Source: 40CM-4-68-19 sp036513415 (GTDB lineage Bacteria > Myxococcota > Myxococcia > Myxococcales > 40CM-4-68-19). From it: 51,137 bases of DNA. Numbering within the stretch: position 1 is the first letter of the stretch; each line of letters opens with the position of its first letter. The notes below the pieces were generated by a model. That model worked only from the letters and a program-made list of their open reading frames with translations, did not search any database and had not been told where the DNA came from. The DNA lies in the NCBI GenBank assembly GCA_036513415.1, contig DATBZA010000050.1:1-51137 (forward strand), written 5' to 3'. The position numbers and the translations under genes are program-made. Of this stretch, positions 43,202 to 51,022 are shown piece after piece.

Positions 43202-43229
43202 ATGCTTGAGCGTCAGTCGTCGGCGAGCG

Positions 43230-44192
43230 TTACTGTGGCTTCGGGGCAGAGGCCGTCGCGGGTGCGGTGCCGAGCGGCGTCGAGACTGCCGCGAGCTTGC
43301 GCAGCCGGTTGCGGAGCTGCGGCGCGAAATCGCTGCCGGGATAGAGGGTCACGGCGCGCTCGTAGACCTCGCGCGCGCGGGTCGCATTCCCGACCTCCTC
43401 GTAGGCCTGGCCGAGCAAGAGGCCAGCGTACTGGGCCGTCTTGGTGCCGCCGGTGCTCTTGAGGAAGGTCTCGAACGGCTGGATGGCGCCCTGGAACTCC
43501 CGGGTCTGGATCCGCGCGCTGCCCAGGTGGAACCAGATCATGCTGTCGCTGACCTTCGGCTCCAGCTCGACGTAGCGTCCGAGATCCTGTGAGGCCGCTT
43601 TCCAGTCCTGTCGGCGGAAAGCGGATTCGCCGGCGCTGCGGGCCGCCTCGGCGAGCTGGCGTTTCATCCCGGCGGCGCGGTCGTCGATCGCCTTGGCTTC
43701 CAGGGCGGACATCTGCCCGCGGTCGAGGTGCATCGCCTGGGTCATCGCCTGGTTGAGTCCCGGCCCCTCTTTCTCCGTGCCGAGCAGATCGTAGACCCGG
43801 AGCGCCTTCTCGGAAGTGTCGCGGCGCGTCTGGTCCGTCGTCTTGATCTTCTCCGCATCCTTCTGGAGCGTCGCCGCGCGGGTCTCGTTCGCCTGCGCGT
43901 CGGTGCGCGCGGTGCGGACCTCGGCGTTCGCGAAGGCGATGGCGCCTACGCCGGCGATCACCGCAAAGCCGATATACGCGGTCACGCTCGTCATCCAGTG
44001 CCGTTTCTCCTGCTCCTCATGCTTGCGGCCCATCTGCTTGAGCTCGGCATGCAGGTTCTTGAGCAGGTTGTCGGTCTTGATGACGAGGTTGCGGGCCTCG
44101 ATCACCTCCTTGCGCAGCGCGGAGATGTCCCCGTCCTGGCCCGCCGGCTCAGGGTGGGACACGCTGCGGGGGGAACTGGTCTCGTCGCTCAT
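43230..44192 (-). CDS. Coiled-coil, TPR-containing membrane protein
   Basis: A 320-residue protein with a short N-terminal cytoplasmic coiled coil (about 23-62), one membrane helix (67-88) and a large outer part made of a coil (about 90-130) and TPR-like repeats (about 195-290, for example ESAFRRQDWKAASQDLGRYV). The C terminus is Ala/Pro/Thr-rich. The layout resembles proteins that hold a periplasmic TPR domain. Start: ATG 44192 or the ATG at 44198 two codons earlier; a GAGG upstream suits the first. It is followed by a REP-like palindrome and converges with the small coiled-coil gene. Confidence 0.65.
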   Translation of the reverse strand: MSDETSSPRSVSHPEPAGQDGDISALRKEVIEARNLVIKTDNLLKNLHAELKQMGRKHEEQEKRHWMTSVTAYIGFAVIAGVGAIAFANAEVRTARTDAQANETRAATLQKDAEKIKTTDQTRRDTSEKALRVYDLLGTEKEGPGLNQAMTQAMHLDRGQMSALEAKAIDDRAAGMKRQLAEAARSAGESAFRRQDWKAASQDLGRYVELEPKVSDSMIWFHLGSARIQTREFQGAIQPFETFLKSTGGTKTAQYAGLLLGQAYEEVGNATRAREVYERAVTLYPGSDFAPQLRNRLRKLAAVSTPLGTAPATASAPKPQ

Positions 44193-44281
44193 CCTCATAT
44201 GCCTCGGTGAACGCTTGGGTTGGTCGGGAGCATCCCACGGAGCAGACTTTCGTGCACCTATCTTGTCGCGGAGCAGGCGAC

Positions 44282-44893
44282 CTACCGGCCGGTCGGCTTC
44301 CCCTTGTCGTCCGGCTCCAGGAAATGGAACATCAGCCCCAAGGAAAGCAGGTTCCCGCCCACCGTCAACTTCCGCTGGCTCTGCGCGTCGACCTGGGCGC
44401 TGGACAGGGTGTACCGGTCCTCGAGCACGATCGCGACGGGTCCTGCCACCTGGAAACGGATGCCCAGCCCGAGGTAGGCCGCGGTCGAGTTGGCCTCGTT
44501 GGAGATGCCCTGCCGGGTGCCGGTGTTCAGCGAGTACCCGATCCCTCCTGCTCCATAGAAGGTGACCGACTGTCCGCGCACCAGCAACGTATCCAGGGCG
44601 AGCATGATGGGAATTGTCTTCACCTGGAGGTCGCCGCCCGCGATCCGGTAGCGATCGATCAGGTATCCGATCTCGATCTTGAAATGGAGGTCGTCGTCGT
44701 ACTGGTACCCGAAGGAGACCAGTCCCCCCGGCTGCAGGACCTGGTGCGAGGCCCCCTGCTCGGTCAGGTAATCGCCGTTGCCGGGAAAGAGCGCGCGCGT
44801 GCCGCCCAGCAGCGTGATCGTGCCTTCGCCCTTCTCGGGAACGGCGGCGGCGGCGGAGGAAGCGGCGAGCAGGAGTGCGAGCGCAAGGCGCAT
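44282..44893 (-). CDS. Probable outer-membrane beta-barrel protein
   Basis: A 203-residue exported protein with a signal peptide (1-17, rich in Leu and Ala). The mature part alternates short strands with Gly and aromatic residues (TITLLGGTRALFPG, LVSFGYQYDDDLHFKIEIGY, VTFYGAGGIGYSLN), as in small 8-strand barrels like the OmpA/OmpW group. It ends with GLMFHFLEPDD, not a terminal Phe. No exact family is assigned. The ATG at 44893 is used; it is 90 bases upstream of the TPR gene on the same strand. Confidence 0.65.
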   Translation of the reverse strand: MRLALALLLAASSAAAAVPEKGEGTITLLGGTRALFPGNGDYLTEQGASHQVLQPGGLVSFGYQYDDDLHFKIEIGYLIDRYRIAGGDLQVKTIPIMLALDTLLVRGQSVTFYGAGGIGYSLNTGTRQGISNEANSTAAYLGLGIRFQVAGPVAIVLEDRYTLSSAQVDAQSQRKLTVGGNLLSLGLMFHFLEPDDKGKPTGR

Positions 44894-44941
44894 TCGCGGT
44901 AGGATACAGAAGTTCCGCTGCACCTCCATTTTCGTTCCGCC

Positions 44942-45181
44942 ATGGCCCGCGCACCCGAAACCGGCTTCTACTTCGAGCCCATCGCCGAGCGGCTGGCGCT
45001 GGTGCTGGAGGGTTCGGCCTTCCCGTCGGAGGAAGCCTGGGCGTACATCGGCGACCCGGTGGAGATGCCCCTTCCCCTGGCGCGGCTGGAGGCGGCGACG
45101 CGGTGGCCGGGGGTCGATCCGGAAACTCTGGAGCTCGAGCTCGATCTGGACTTCGAGCGCGCTACTTCCCGGAAGCCGTGA
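44942..45181 (+). CDS. Small acidic protein of unknown function
   Basis: A 79-residue soluble, acidic protein (about 17 Asp/Glu). It has no recognisable domain; the segment FYFEPIAERLALVLEGSAFP suggests a short helical fold. No clear ribosome binding site is present before the ATG at 44942, which lies 48 bases from the divergent barrel gene. Its last 20 bases overlap the end of the convergent TPR lipoprotein gene. It could be a real small gene or a chance frame, though its composition resembles coding sequence. Confidence 0.45.
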   Translation: MARAPETGFYFEPIAERLALVLEGSAFPSEEAWAYIGDPVEMPLPLARLEAATRWPGVDPETLELELDLDFERATSRKP

Positions 45182-46205
45182 TCTGCTCGAACCCGGCGCT
45201 GCCGCGCAGCGACTGGAAGTCGTCGTCCTGACGCGCGTGCGCGGCGAGCTCGCCGTCCAATTGGACCGCGGCGCGCAGATGATCGAGGGCGCCCTTCGCG
45301 TCGCCCATCCGGGCGAGGGCGCAGGCGTAGTTGTACTGCCCTTCCGCCAGGTCCGGAGCGCGGATCACCAGCTCGGCCAGCGTCTCCGCGGCATCCTTGA
45401 TCTGGTTCTGGGCCAGCAGCATCACTCCCACCGCGCGCAGCGCCAGCTGGCGCTGCTCCGGTGTCAGGTCGTGCTCGGAGCCAAGAGCGACCTTCCCGTG
45501 CGGCAGCGCACGCCCATACCCGTCCGGGCCCAGCTCGAAGCCCGCCATCAGCGCTCCGAAGTGCGCTTTCGCGTTGTCGGGCTCGCGGACGGTCAGGGCC
45601 TCGAACCGATCCATCGCCGCCCCGGGATCGCGACGTTCCAAAAAGCCCATGCCCGCGAGCAGGTCCACTTCACGCTGGCGATCCGGAGGCAGGGGAAGCA
45701 CCTGGAAGCTGCGGGCGGCCGTGTCGAAGGTCTGCTCGGCGAAGCCATCTTCCTTCGGCCCGGTGACGTTCAGGACCAGGCAATCGGCGTTGCGGGCGAA
45801 GAAGGCCCATCGGTTGCGGACGGGCGCGGAGGTTGCGCCGCTGGTGAAGCTCCAGGTCGCCGCCGGCGAATCGGACGTGCTCTGATCGCGCGGAGCCTCG
45901 GTGGACACGGTATTGGCCGCCGGCGCTTCCTTCCTCGCCGAGAGGCGGGAGCGCGCGTGGTCCCGGCACTGTTGCGGCGTGCTGGGCTTCGCCAGGGCGA
46001 AGGAGCTGACTTCGGTCTCCACGCCCGAGACCGAGCGCGCGTTGCCTTCGCGGCTCACCTGCCAGGTGTCGGCGCCGGACGGGAGCGAGTACCGGACTCC
46101 GTGCACGGCGTCCTGCACTTCGAGCCCGGGCGGTGCCGAGGCCTTCTTCGGCGACCCATGGGCGCAGGCGAACAGCGCGATCAGCAGCCAGGCGGCATGC
46201 TTCAC
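45162..46205 (-). CDS. TPR lipoprotein coupled to cysteine dioxygenase
   Basis: A 347-residue lipoprotein with lipobox Leu-Phe-Ala-Cys (Cys about 14). Residues 20-165 form a beta-rich part of unknown type (DTWQVSREGNARSVSG); residues about 180-330 are TPR-like (QYNYACALARMGDAKGALDH). Translation starts at GTG 46205, which overlaps the TGA of the cysteine dioxygenase gene, so the two are coupled. No direct biochemical link between the two products can be read from the sequence. Confidence 0.72.
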   Translation of the reverse strand: MKHAAWLLIALFACAHGSPKKASAPPGLEVQDAVHGVRYSLPSGADTWQVSREGNARSVSGVETEVSSFALAKPSTPQQCRDHARSRLSARKEAPAANTVSTEAPRDQSTSDSPAATWSFTSGATSAPVRNRWAFFARNADCLVLNVTGPKEDGFAEQTFDTAARSFQVLPLPPDRQREVDLLAGMGFLERRDPGAAMDRFEALTVREPDNAKAHFGALMAGFELGPDGYGRALPHGKVALGSEHDLTPEQRQLALRAVGVMLLAQNQIKDAAETLAELVIRAPDLAEGQYNYACALARMGDAKGALDHLRAAVQLDGELAAHARQDDDFQSLRGSAGFEQITASGK

Positions 46206-46780
46206 TGCAGTTGCTCCGCGCGGCCGTCGACGAGCTTGCCTCCGACGGAATGGTACTGCAGCCGCATCTCGCGCGCGGTGCGAGCGTCGGGGTCGTAAGC
46301 GAGGCAGACGTCGTACGGGCGCGAGTACACGTGCAAGCTGACGGCGCGTTCGTTGAAAGGGTTGGAGACGCGGTGGATGCCGTTTTCACCTTGCTGCAGG
46401 TCCAAAGCTCCCTCGGCCGCCCGGGGAATGCCTCCGTTCTGCACCAGGCGGATGCCGTCTCCGGGGCCGGGCCCATCGAGGCTGACGAAGTTTTCCAGCC
46501 GGAGCACGCCCCGCTGGATGGAGAGCCAGCAGAGTTGCCCCGAGTGGTTGTGGATGGGGCTCTGGGTCTGCGGCTCCCAGCAGAGCGCCACCAGCTCGAA
46601 GATCTCGTCCCGGTAGATGAGGTTGCGCGTGTACCGGTGGGGAGCGAAGTGCAGATAGGGCGAGAGGGTGCCGCCGTCCAGCAAGGTGCCGCGCAGGCGC
46701 GCGCATACTTCCCCGGGCTGGAAGTGGGCAGGGGGAACCCCCCGCAGCGTCTCGACGATTCGTTCCACCGCGACGTGCAT
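46202..46780 (-). CDS. Cysteine dioxygenase-like cupin protein
   Basis: A 192-residue cupin of the cysteine dioxygenase type I family, which oxidises cysteine to cysteine sulfinate with an iron centre. The metal ligands are in SPIHNHSGQLCW (the first two His) and in GIHRVSNP (third His). The Cys that forms the Cys-Tyr crosslink in animal enzymes is present (SGQLC), and a candidate Tyr partner lies in HVYSRPYDVC. The ATG at 46780 is strongly supported by AGGAGGG upstream; longer readings from 46849 have no such site. It lies between mutL and a coupled TPR lipoprotein gene on the minus strand. Confidence 0.83.
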   Translation of the reverse strand: MHVAVERIVETLRGVPPAHFQPGEVCARLRGTLLDGGTLSPYLHFAPHRYTRNLIYRDEIFELVALCWEPQTQSPIHNHSGQLCWLSIQRGVLRLENFVSLDGPGPGDGIRLVQNGGIPRAAEGALDLQQGENGIHRVSNPFNERAVSLHVYSRPYDVCLAYDPDARTAREMRLQYHSVGGKLVDGRAEQLQ

Positions 46781-46824
46781 GCGCGTCCCTCCTCTCCCCA
46801 TCATAATGCCGGGAAACCGCCGCA

Positions 46825-46843
46825 GGCGCGGGATTTCCGCGCC
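46825..46843. other. Stem-loop between mutL and the cysteine dioxygenase gene
   Basis: GGCGCGG and CCGCGCC form a 7-bp stem around GATTT, just after the mutL stop codon. It is not followed by T bases, so its role is unknown. Confidence 0.35.
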
Positions 46844-46849
46844 CGTCAT

Positions 46850-48664
46850 CTACAGCGCTTCGGGTGGGGCCGCGTGCGCGTGTGACACGTAGTCGCGCCC
46901 GAAGCGGCGCTCGATCTCGGCCTCGTTCCATTCGGCGACCACCGGCCGGCCGTGGGCACAGCGCGCGCCGTAGTCGGTCTCGTCCAGCGCGTCGAGCAGC
47001 GCCTGCGCCTCCGGCGCGCTGAGGGCGTCGTGCGCGCGGACGCTCCCGTGGCAGGCGGCGCGGGCCAGCAGGGCGTCCCGAAGCCGGTCGAGCGAGTCCC
47101 CCCGGCCGTGGCTACCGAGCTCGTCGGCCAGGTCCGTCAAGAGCGCCCCCAGCCCGCTCTCGTCGAGCCGCGCCAGCGGCGCCGGGAGGGCCTTCACCGC
47201 CGCCGAGGTCCCGCCGAAGGACTCCAGCTCGACGCCGATGGACCCCAGCATCTCCGCCGCTTCCGCCACCCGCGCGGCGGCGGCGGCGGGAAGCTGCACG
47301 ACCTGCGGCACCAGGAGCGGTTGCACCCCTGCGGCTCCGCTCCGCGCGCGCAGCCGTTGGTAGTTGATGCGCTCGTGGGCCGCATGCTGGTCGATGAGAA
47401 CCAACCCCTGAGGGCCCTCGCAGACCAGGTAGGTCCGGTGCAGCTGGCCCAGGTAGCGCAGGCCGCGGAACCAGGCGGCGCGGGGCACCAGCTCGGGTTG
47501 CGGGTCGGCTTGCGCTCGCGGCGCGAACGCGCGCGAAGGCGGCATCCACCACGTCGCCGGCATCCGGCTCCCGTATCGCTCGATGGCCTCCGCGACACGG
47601 TCGGTGGGGTTGCCCAGGGCATATGCGCGCGCCGGTTCGACCGCGCCGGAGCCGCGGCGCTGCTCCATCCATTCGCCGCGCGCAAGCACCCGGGTGAGCC
47701 CCGCGTGGATGGCGTCCCACGCCGCCCGGGCGTCCGCGAGCCGCACCTCCGCCTTGGTAGGATGGACGTTCACGTCCAGCTCGGACGGCGGGACCTCGAG
47801 GAAGACGATCGCGCCGGGATACCGGCCGTGCGGCATCAGCTCCCCGTAGGCGCGGAGGACGGCATGGGTCAGGGAGCGGTCGCGAATGGCGCGGCCATTC
47901 ACGAAGAGCCAGACGTTGCGGGCGCTGCCGTACTCGATCGAAGGCGACACCGCGAGCCCGTGCGCCCGGACGGATCGGGATTCGCCTGCGAACGGGACGA
48001 GCCGGGCACGGACCTCTCGTCCGAGCGCCTCTTCCGCGCGCGCCGCCAGCACATCCGGGCCAGCCTGAAGCTGCGCCAGCGCGCGATCTCCGTCGCGCAC
48101 GGTGAAGGTGACGTCCGGCCGCGGCAGCGCGAGCCGCAGGACCGCGTCGACGCACTGGGCCTGCTCGGCTTGCGCCCTCTTGAGGAACTTGCGGCGCGCG
48201 GGGACGTTCCAGAACAGGTCGCGCACCTCGACCGTCGTTCCGGGCGGCGCGCCGGCGTCGGCGACGCGGCTGGCGGCTCCGCCTTCAACCTCGATGCGCG
48301 TGCCCTTCAGCGCACCAGGCTCGCAGGTCAAGAGCGTGAACCGGCTCACGGCCGCCATGCTGGGAAGCGCCTCGCCGCGAAAGCCGTAGCTGCCGATGGC
48401 GAAGAGGTCGTCCTTGCTCCGGAGCTTGCTGGTGGCGTGCCGTTTCACGCTCAGCTCCGCATCCTCGCGACCCATGCCGGACCCGTCGTCGCGGATCCGG
48501 ACGAGGCGGCGGCCCCCGTCCTGCAGGTCGACCTCGACGCGTTTCGCGCCGGCGTCCAGCGCGTTCTCGACCAGCTCCTTGACCACGGCAGCGGGACGCT
48601 CGATGACCTCGCCGGCGGCGATCTGGTTGGCGAGCGTCGCGTCGAGCAGGTGGATGCGGGCCAC
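46850..48664 (-). CDS. mutL: DNA mismatch repair protein MutL
   Basis: A 604-residue mismatch-repair ATPase. The N-terminal GHKL domain (about 1-330) has ELVENALDAGA (ATP-site Glu/Asn), IRDDGSGM and GFRGEALPSM. The C-terminal domain carries the endonuclease-type motifs DQHAAHERINY, ACHGSVRAHD and CAHGRPVV. In the usual D-Q-H-A-x2-E-x4-E motif the last Glu is Gln here. The GTG at 48664 is preferred over ATG 48703, because other MutL proteins begin with a residue or two before the Ile-x-x-Leu segment. It diverges from a MetX-like gene (38-base gap). Confidence 0.93.
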   Translation of the reverse strand: MARIHLLDATLANQIAAGEVIERPAAVVKELVENALDAGAKRVEVDLQDGGRRLVRIRDDGSGMGREDAELSVKRHATSKLRSKDDLFAIGSYGFRGEALPSMAAVSRFTLLTCEPGALKGTRIEVEGGAASRVADAGAPPGTTVEVRDLFWNVPARRKFLKRAQAEQAQCVDAVLRLALPRPDVTFTVRDGDRALAQLQAGPDVLAARAEEALGREVRARLVPFAGESRSVRAHGLAVSPSIEYGSARNVWLFVNGRAIRDRSLTHAVLRAYGELMPHGRYPGAIVFLEVPPSELDVNVHPTKAEVRLADARAAWDAIHAGLTRVLARGEWMEQRRGSGAVEPARAYALGNPTDRVAEAIERYGSRMPATWWMPPSRAFAPRAQADPQPELVPRAAWFRGLRYLGQLHRTYLVCEGPQGLVLIDQHAAHERINYQRLRARSGAAGVQPLLVPQVVQLPAAAAARVAEAAEMLGSIGVELESFGGTSAAVKALPAPLARLDESGLGALLTDLADELGSHGRGDSLDRLRDALLARAACHGSVRAHDALSAPEAQALLDALDETDYGARCAHGRPVVAEWNEAEIERRFGRDYVSHAHAAPPEAL

Positions 48665-48701
48665 GGGTGCGCAGAGTAGCAGGGCATGGCAGGGTGCGCC
48701 C

Positions 48702-49706
48702 ATGATTGCTTTCCTGCTGGCGGCGCTTGCGGTGAGCGAAGGCGACTTCGTCTTGCGGAACTTCCGCTTTGCTTCCGGAGAGACCCTGCCTGAGCTGCGG
48801 CTGCATTACCGGACGCTCGGAACTCCCGGCTCGCCTGCCGTCCTGGTGCTCCACGGCACCACCGGCAGCGGAGCGCAGTTCCTGGGAGAGTCGTTCGCCG
48901 GCGAGCTCTTCGGCCCCGGACAGCTGCTCGACGCGACTAAGTACTTCATCGTCCTGCCCGACGGCATCGGGCACGGCGGCTCGTCGAAGCCGAGCGACGG
49001 GCTGCACGCGCGGTTTCCGCACTATGGTTATGCCGACATGGTGGAGGCGCAGCGCCGGCTGCTGGCGGAGAAGCTCGCGGTGAAGCATCTGCGCCTGATC
49101 GTGGGCACCTCGATGGGCTGCATGCACTCCTGGGTCTGGGCAGAGGCGCAGCCGAAGTTCATGGACGCCAACCTCGCGCTGGCATGCCTGCCCGTGCAGA
49201 TCGCGGGCCGCAACCGGGTAGTGCGCAAGCTGGCGATGGACTCCATCCGGTCCGACCCGGCGTGGAACGGCGGCGAGTACAAGTCGCCGCCGCTGGCCGG
49301 GTTGCGCGGCGCGCTGGAGGTGCTCTTCTTCATGGGCAGTGCGGCGCTGCCGTTGCAGGCGCAGCTGCCCACGCGCGAGGCAGCCGACAAGCTCGCCGAG
49401 GAGTGGATGGCGAAACGGTTGGCGGCGACGGATGCGAACGATTTCCTGTATGCCTTCGACGCGTCGCGCGATTACGACCCGTCGGCGGATCTGGGGAGGG
49501 TCGAGACGGCGGTGACGGCGATCAACTCCGCCGATGACGAAGTGAACCCGCCCGAGCTGGGCATCCTGGAGCGGGAGATCAAGCGCGTGAAGCGGGGGAA
49601 GGCGGTGATCCTGCCCATCGGCCCCCGGACCCGCGGGCACGGCACGCACACGAACGCCGCGGCTTGGAAGGACCACCTTGCCGAGCTGCTCGAGAGATCG
49701 AGGTAG
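48702..49706 (+). CDS. Homoserine O-acetyltransferase-like alpha/beta hydrolase
   Basis: A 334-residue protein of the MetX/alpha-beta hydrolase type. It begins with a hydrophobic segment that may be a signal peptide (residues 2-11). The nucleophile elbow is GTSMGC (Ser), and the Asp in SADDEVNPPE and His in RGHGTHTN fit the family. Family members transfer acetyl groups to homoserine, but many relatives are plain esterases; the exported look of the N terminus argues for the latter. The ATG at 48702 lies 38 bases from the divergent mutL start. A long perfect inverted repeat covers its stop codon. Confidence 0.75.
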   Translation: MIAFLLAALAVSEGDFVLRNFRFASGETLPELRLHYRTLGTPGSPAVLVLHGTTGSGAQFLGESFAGELFGPGQLLDATKYFIVLPDGIGHGGSSKPSDGLHARFPHYGYADMVEAQRRLLAEKLAVKHLRLIVGTSMGCMHSWVWAEAQPKFMDANLALACLPVQIAGRNRVVRKLAMDSIRSDPAWNGGEYKSPPLAGLRGALEVLFFMGSAALPLQAQLPTREAADKLAEEWMAKRLAATDANDFLYAFDASRDYDPSADLGRVETAVTAINSADDEVNPPELGILEREIKRVKRGKAVILPIGPRTRGHGTHTNAAAWKDHLAELLERSR

Positions 49707-49737
49707 ACCCCAGGGGCTGCTGCTCGATCTCTCGAGC
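49688..49737. terminator. Inverted repeat over the end of the MetX-like gene
   Basis: GCTCGAGAGATCGA (49688-49701) and TCGATCTCTCGAGC (49724-49737) are perfect complements, with 22 bases between. The stop codon at 49704-49706 is in the loop. It may end transcription of this gene and of sequence coming from the other side. Confidence 0.55.
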
Positions 49738-49761
49738 GAGGTCATTCGGCAGTTCCGCGTT

Positions 49762-50040
49762 CTAAAGGGATTGCAGGAAGGCGATCAGGGCGGTCCGCTC
49801 GAGAAAGCCCAGCGACCGGAAGGCTTCCCTCGGCGCGGCCCCCTGCCCGTCGTGGGCCAGGATCGCCTGCCGGAGAGTGGTCGCGCGTCCGTCGTGCAGC
49901 ATCCGCGCCTGCGTGCGCAGGCCCCAGAGCGGTTGTGTTCGCATCCGCTGGCCGGTGGCACCGTTCTGGGTGATGCCGTCGCCGAGCGAGCCCATGTCGT
50001 GCAGCAGGAAGTCAGAGAACGGATGAAAGAACTCAGGTAG
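49762..50040 (-). pseudogene. Remnant of a di-heme (thiol oxidoreductase-like) gene, 3' end only
   Basis: About 92 codons at the 3' end of a gene resembling the di-haem oxidoreductase family. The family C-terminal patterns are seen: FSDFLLHDMGSLGDGI, LWGLRTQARMLHDGRATTL and ALIAFLQSL. The N-terminal region with the heme-binding CxxCH motifs is absent; upstream of about 50040 the similarity stops abruptly and the frame runs into unrelated, repeat-rich sequence. A truncation by recombination or insertion is the likely cause. The remaining frame is open and ends in a normal TAG. Confidence 0.65.
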
Positions 50041-50041
50041 C

Positions 50042-50110
50042 GCAAATTTGCATAAGTTCAACTTTTCAGACGATCTGACGGTTGCACATTTGCACCGATT
50101 CACATTTGCA
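50042..50110. repeat. Three short A/T-rich repeats next to the gene remnant
   Basis: The related motifs CAAATTTGCAT (50043), CACATTTGCAC (50086) and CACATTTGCAG (50101) lie within 70 bases, immediately beside the point where the di-heme gene remnant stops. Confidence 0.5.
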
Positions 50111-50137
50111 GAGAACGGGAGAGGCAGGCCTGCAGTC

Positions 50138-50187
50138 CGTGAATCCGAACCGCTCTACCGACGCGAGCCCTGCTTGGCGGTTCGTGG
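50138..50187 (-). repeat. Dispersed repeat, copy C
   Basis: This 50-base segment matches copy B (50676-50736) in the same orientation with one gap and about seven differences. Its minus strand reads GCTCGCGTCGGTAGAGC, a tRNA D-arm-like pattern, but no full tRNA cloverleaf exists. Confidence 0.65.
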
Positions 50188-50484
50188 CCGGGGAGCGCGC
50201 CGCTGGGGTGGTCTCGCGGCCACCTTCGGCTCCACACGATGCAGATAGATACCAAAGGCAGACGTCTTCGCGAATAGCCGACTCCCAGCGCTCCTTGGTC
50301 CCATTTGGAAACCTGGATCCGAAAACGAGGCCATCGATGCACACAGCTCCGCAAGCATTCGGAAACCGGCCTCGTTGGCCTGCAGGAGGACGGTCTCCGC
50401 GTCGAGCATGCGGAGCCGGAGGGACGTTCTCTTCTCCGCGTAGCGGGCACACACAGCGTCAGGAGAGTTTCGCTTGTTTGGCAT
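50155..50484 (-). CDS. Hypothetical small protein, weakly supported
   Basis: A 109-residue frame beginning MPNKRNSPDAVCARYAEKR. The first half looks helical and codes for a plausible protein (LRLRMLDAETVLLQANEAGF), but the last 30 residues are Arg/Pro-rich and lie within the dispersed repeat (copy C). No domain is recognised. The frame also continues upstream to 50844, through the other repeat copy, which argues that the longer reading is not real. The composition is less GC-rich than the rest of the window. Confidence 0.3.
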   Translation of the reverse strand: MPNKRNSPDAVCARYAEKRTSLRLRMLDAETVLLQANEAGFRMLAELCASMASFSDPGFQMGPRSAGSRLFAKTSAFGIYLHRVEPKVAARPPQRRAPRPRTAKQGSRR

Positions 50485-50968
50485 CGTTGGCGCCTCGGCT
50501 AGCAGGGCGGTGTGGGTGCGCTTCGTTATAGTCCTCGAACCAGCCGGGCAGCTCATGCTCTCGGCGTCGTCAAGATGGCCCAGGGACACGTAGTCGCGGC
50601 TCATCGTCCTCACCAATGACTCTCCATGCCGTTGCTCTCGAGCGAGCACGCCGACGTCGTCCGCACCGAGGGCGGGAGCGAAGTGGCGCAGGGCGTGAAT
50701 CCGAGCGCTCTGCCGATGCGAGCCCAATTTGGCTGTTGGTGGGGAGAGCGTCGGTTCCCGGGGGCTGATCTGAAGCGCAGATTTGATTGGGGACAGATTG
50801 CCAGAGGGGTTCCGACATGCCGTCAGCGAAGTCTCCGGTTGCACACCTCGTTCCGACCGGGGGTCGTTGGTTGCTCACGATCGCTGCAGACAAGATAAAT
50901 GACTGACACCTTGGTGCACGGACATCCGTGACGGCGTTACCAGTGTAGGCGCCCGTGGCGCTACGCCC
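50485..50968. other. Non-coding stretch before the rRNA operon end
   Basis: No convincing gene is seen. It contains copy B of the dispersed repeat and ends at a strong rRNA-operon terminator. Its base composition is more mixed than in the flanking genes, which suggests a remnant of a mobile or repeat-rich insert. Confidence 0.4.
50676..50736 (-). repeat. Dispersed 61-bp repeat, copy B
   Basis: This matches the reverse complement of copy A (25189-25249) at 55 of 61 positions. On the minus strand it contains GCTCGCATCGGCAGAGC followed by GCTCGGATTC, similar to a tRNA D-arm and T-loop. Confidence 0.75.
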
Positions 50969-51012
50969 AAAAAAAGGACGCCCCGCGGCGCGTGAGGGCG
51001 CGGCGGGGCGTC
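50969..51012 (-). terminator. rRNA-operon terminator
   Basis: On the minus strand, GACGCCCCGC and GCGGGGCGTC form a strong stem just after the 5S rRNA, followed by seven T bases (the seven A at 50969-50975 on the plus strand). This is a classical intrinsic terminator. Confidence 0.85.
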
Positions 51013-51022
51013 AGGGGAAAAA

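Noticed and set aside
50138..50187. tRNA gene
   Set aside because: Only a D-arm-like pattern and part of a T-loop are present. No acceptor stem or anticodon arm can be folded.
50082..50531. A 149-codon plus-strand frame
   Set aside because: It runs through a dispersed repeat and antisense to another weak frame, with no domain and an Arg/Pro/Ser-rich composition.
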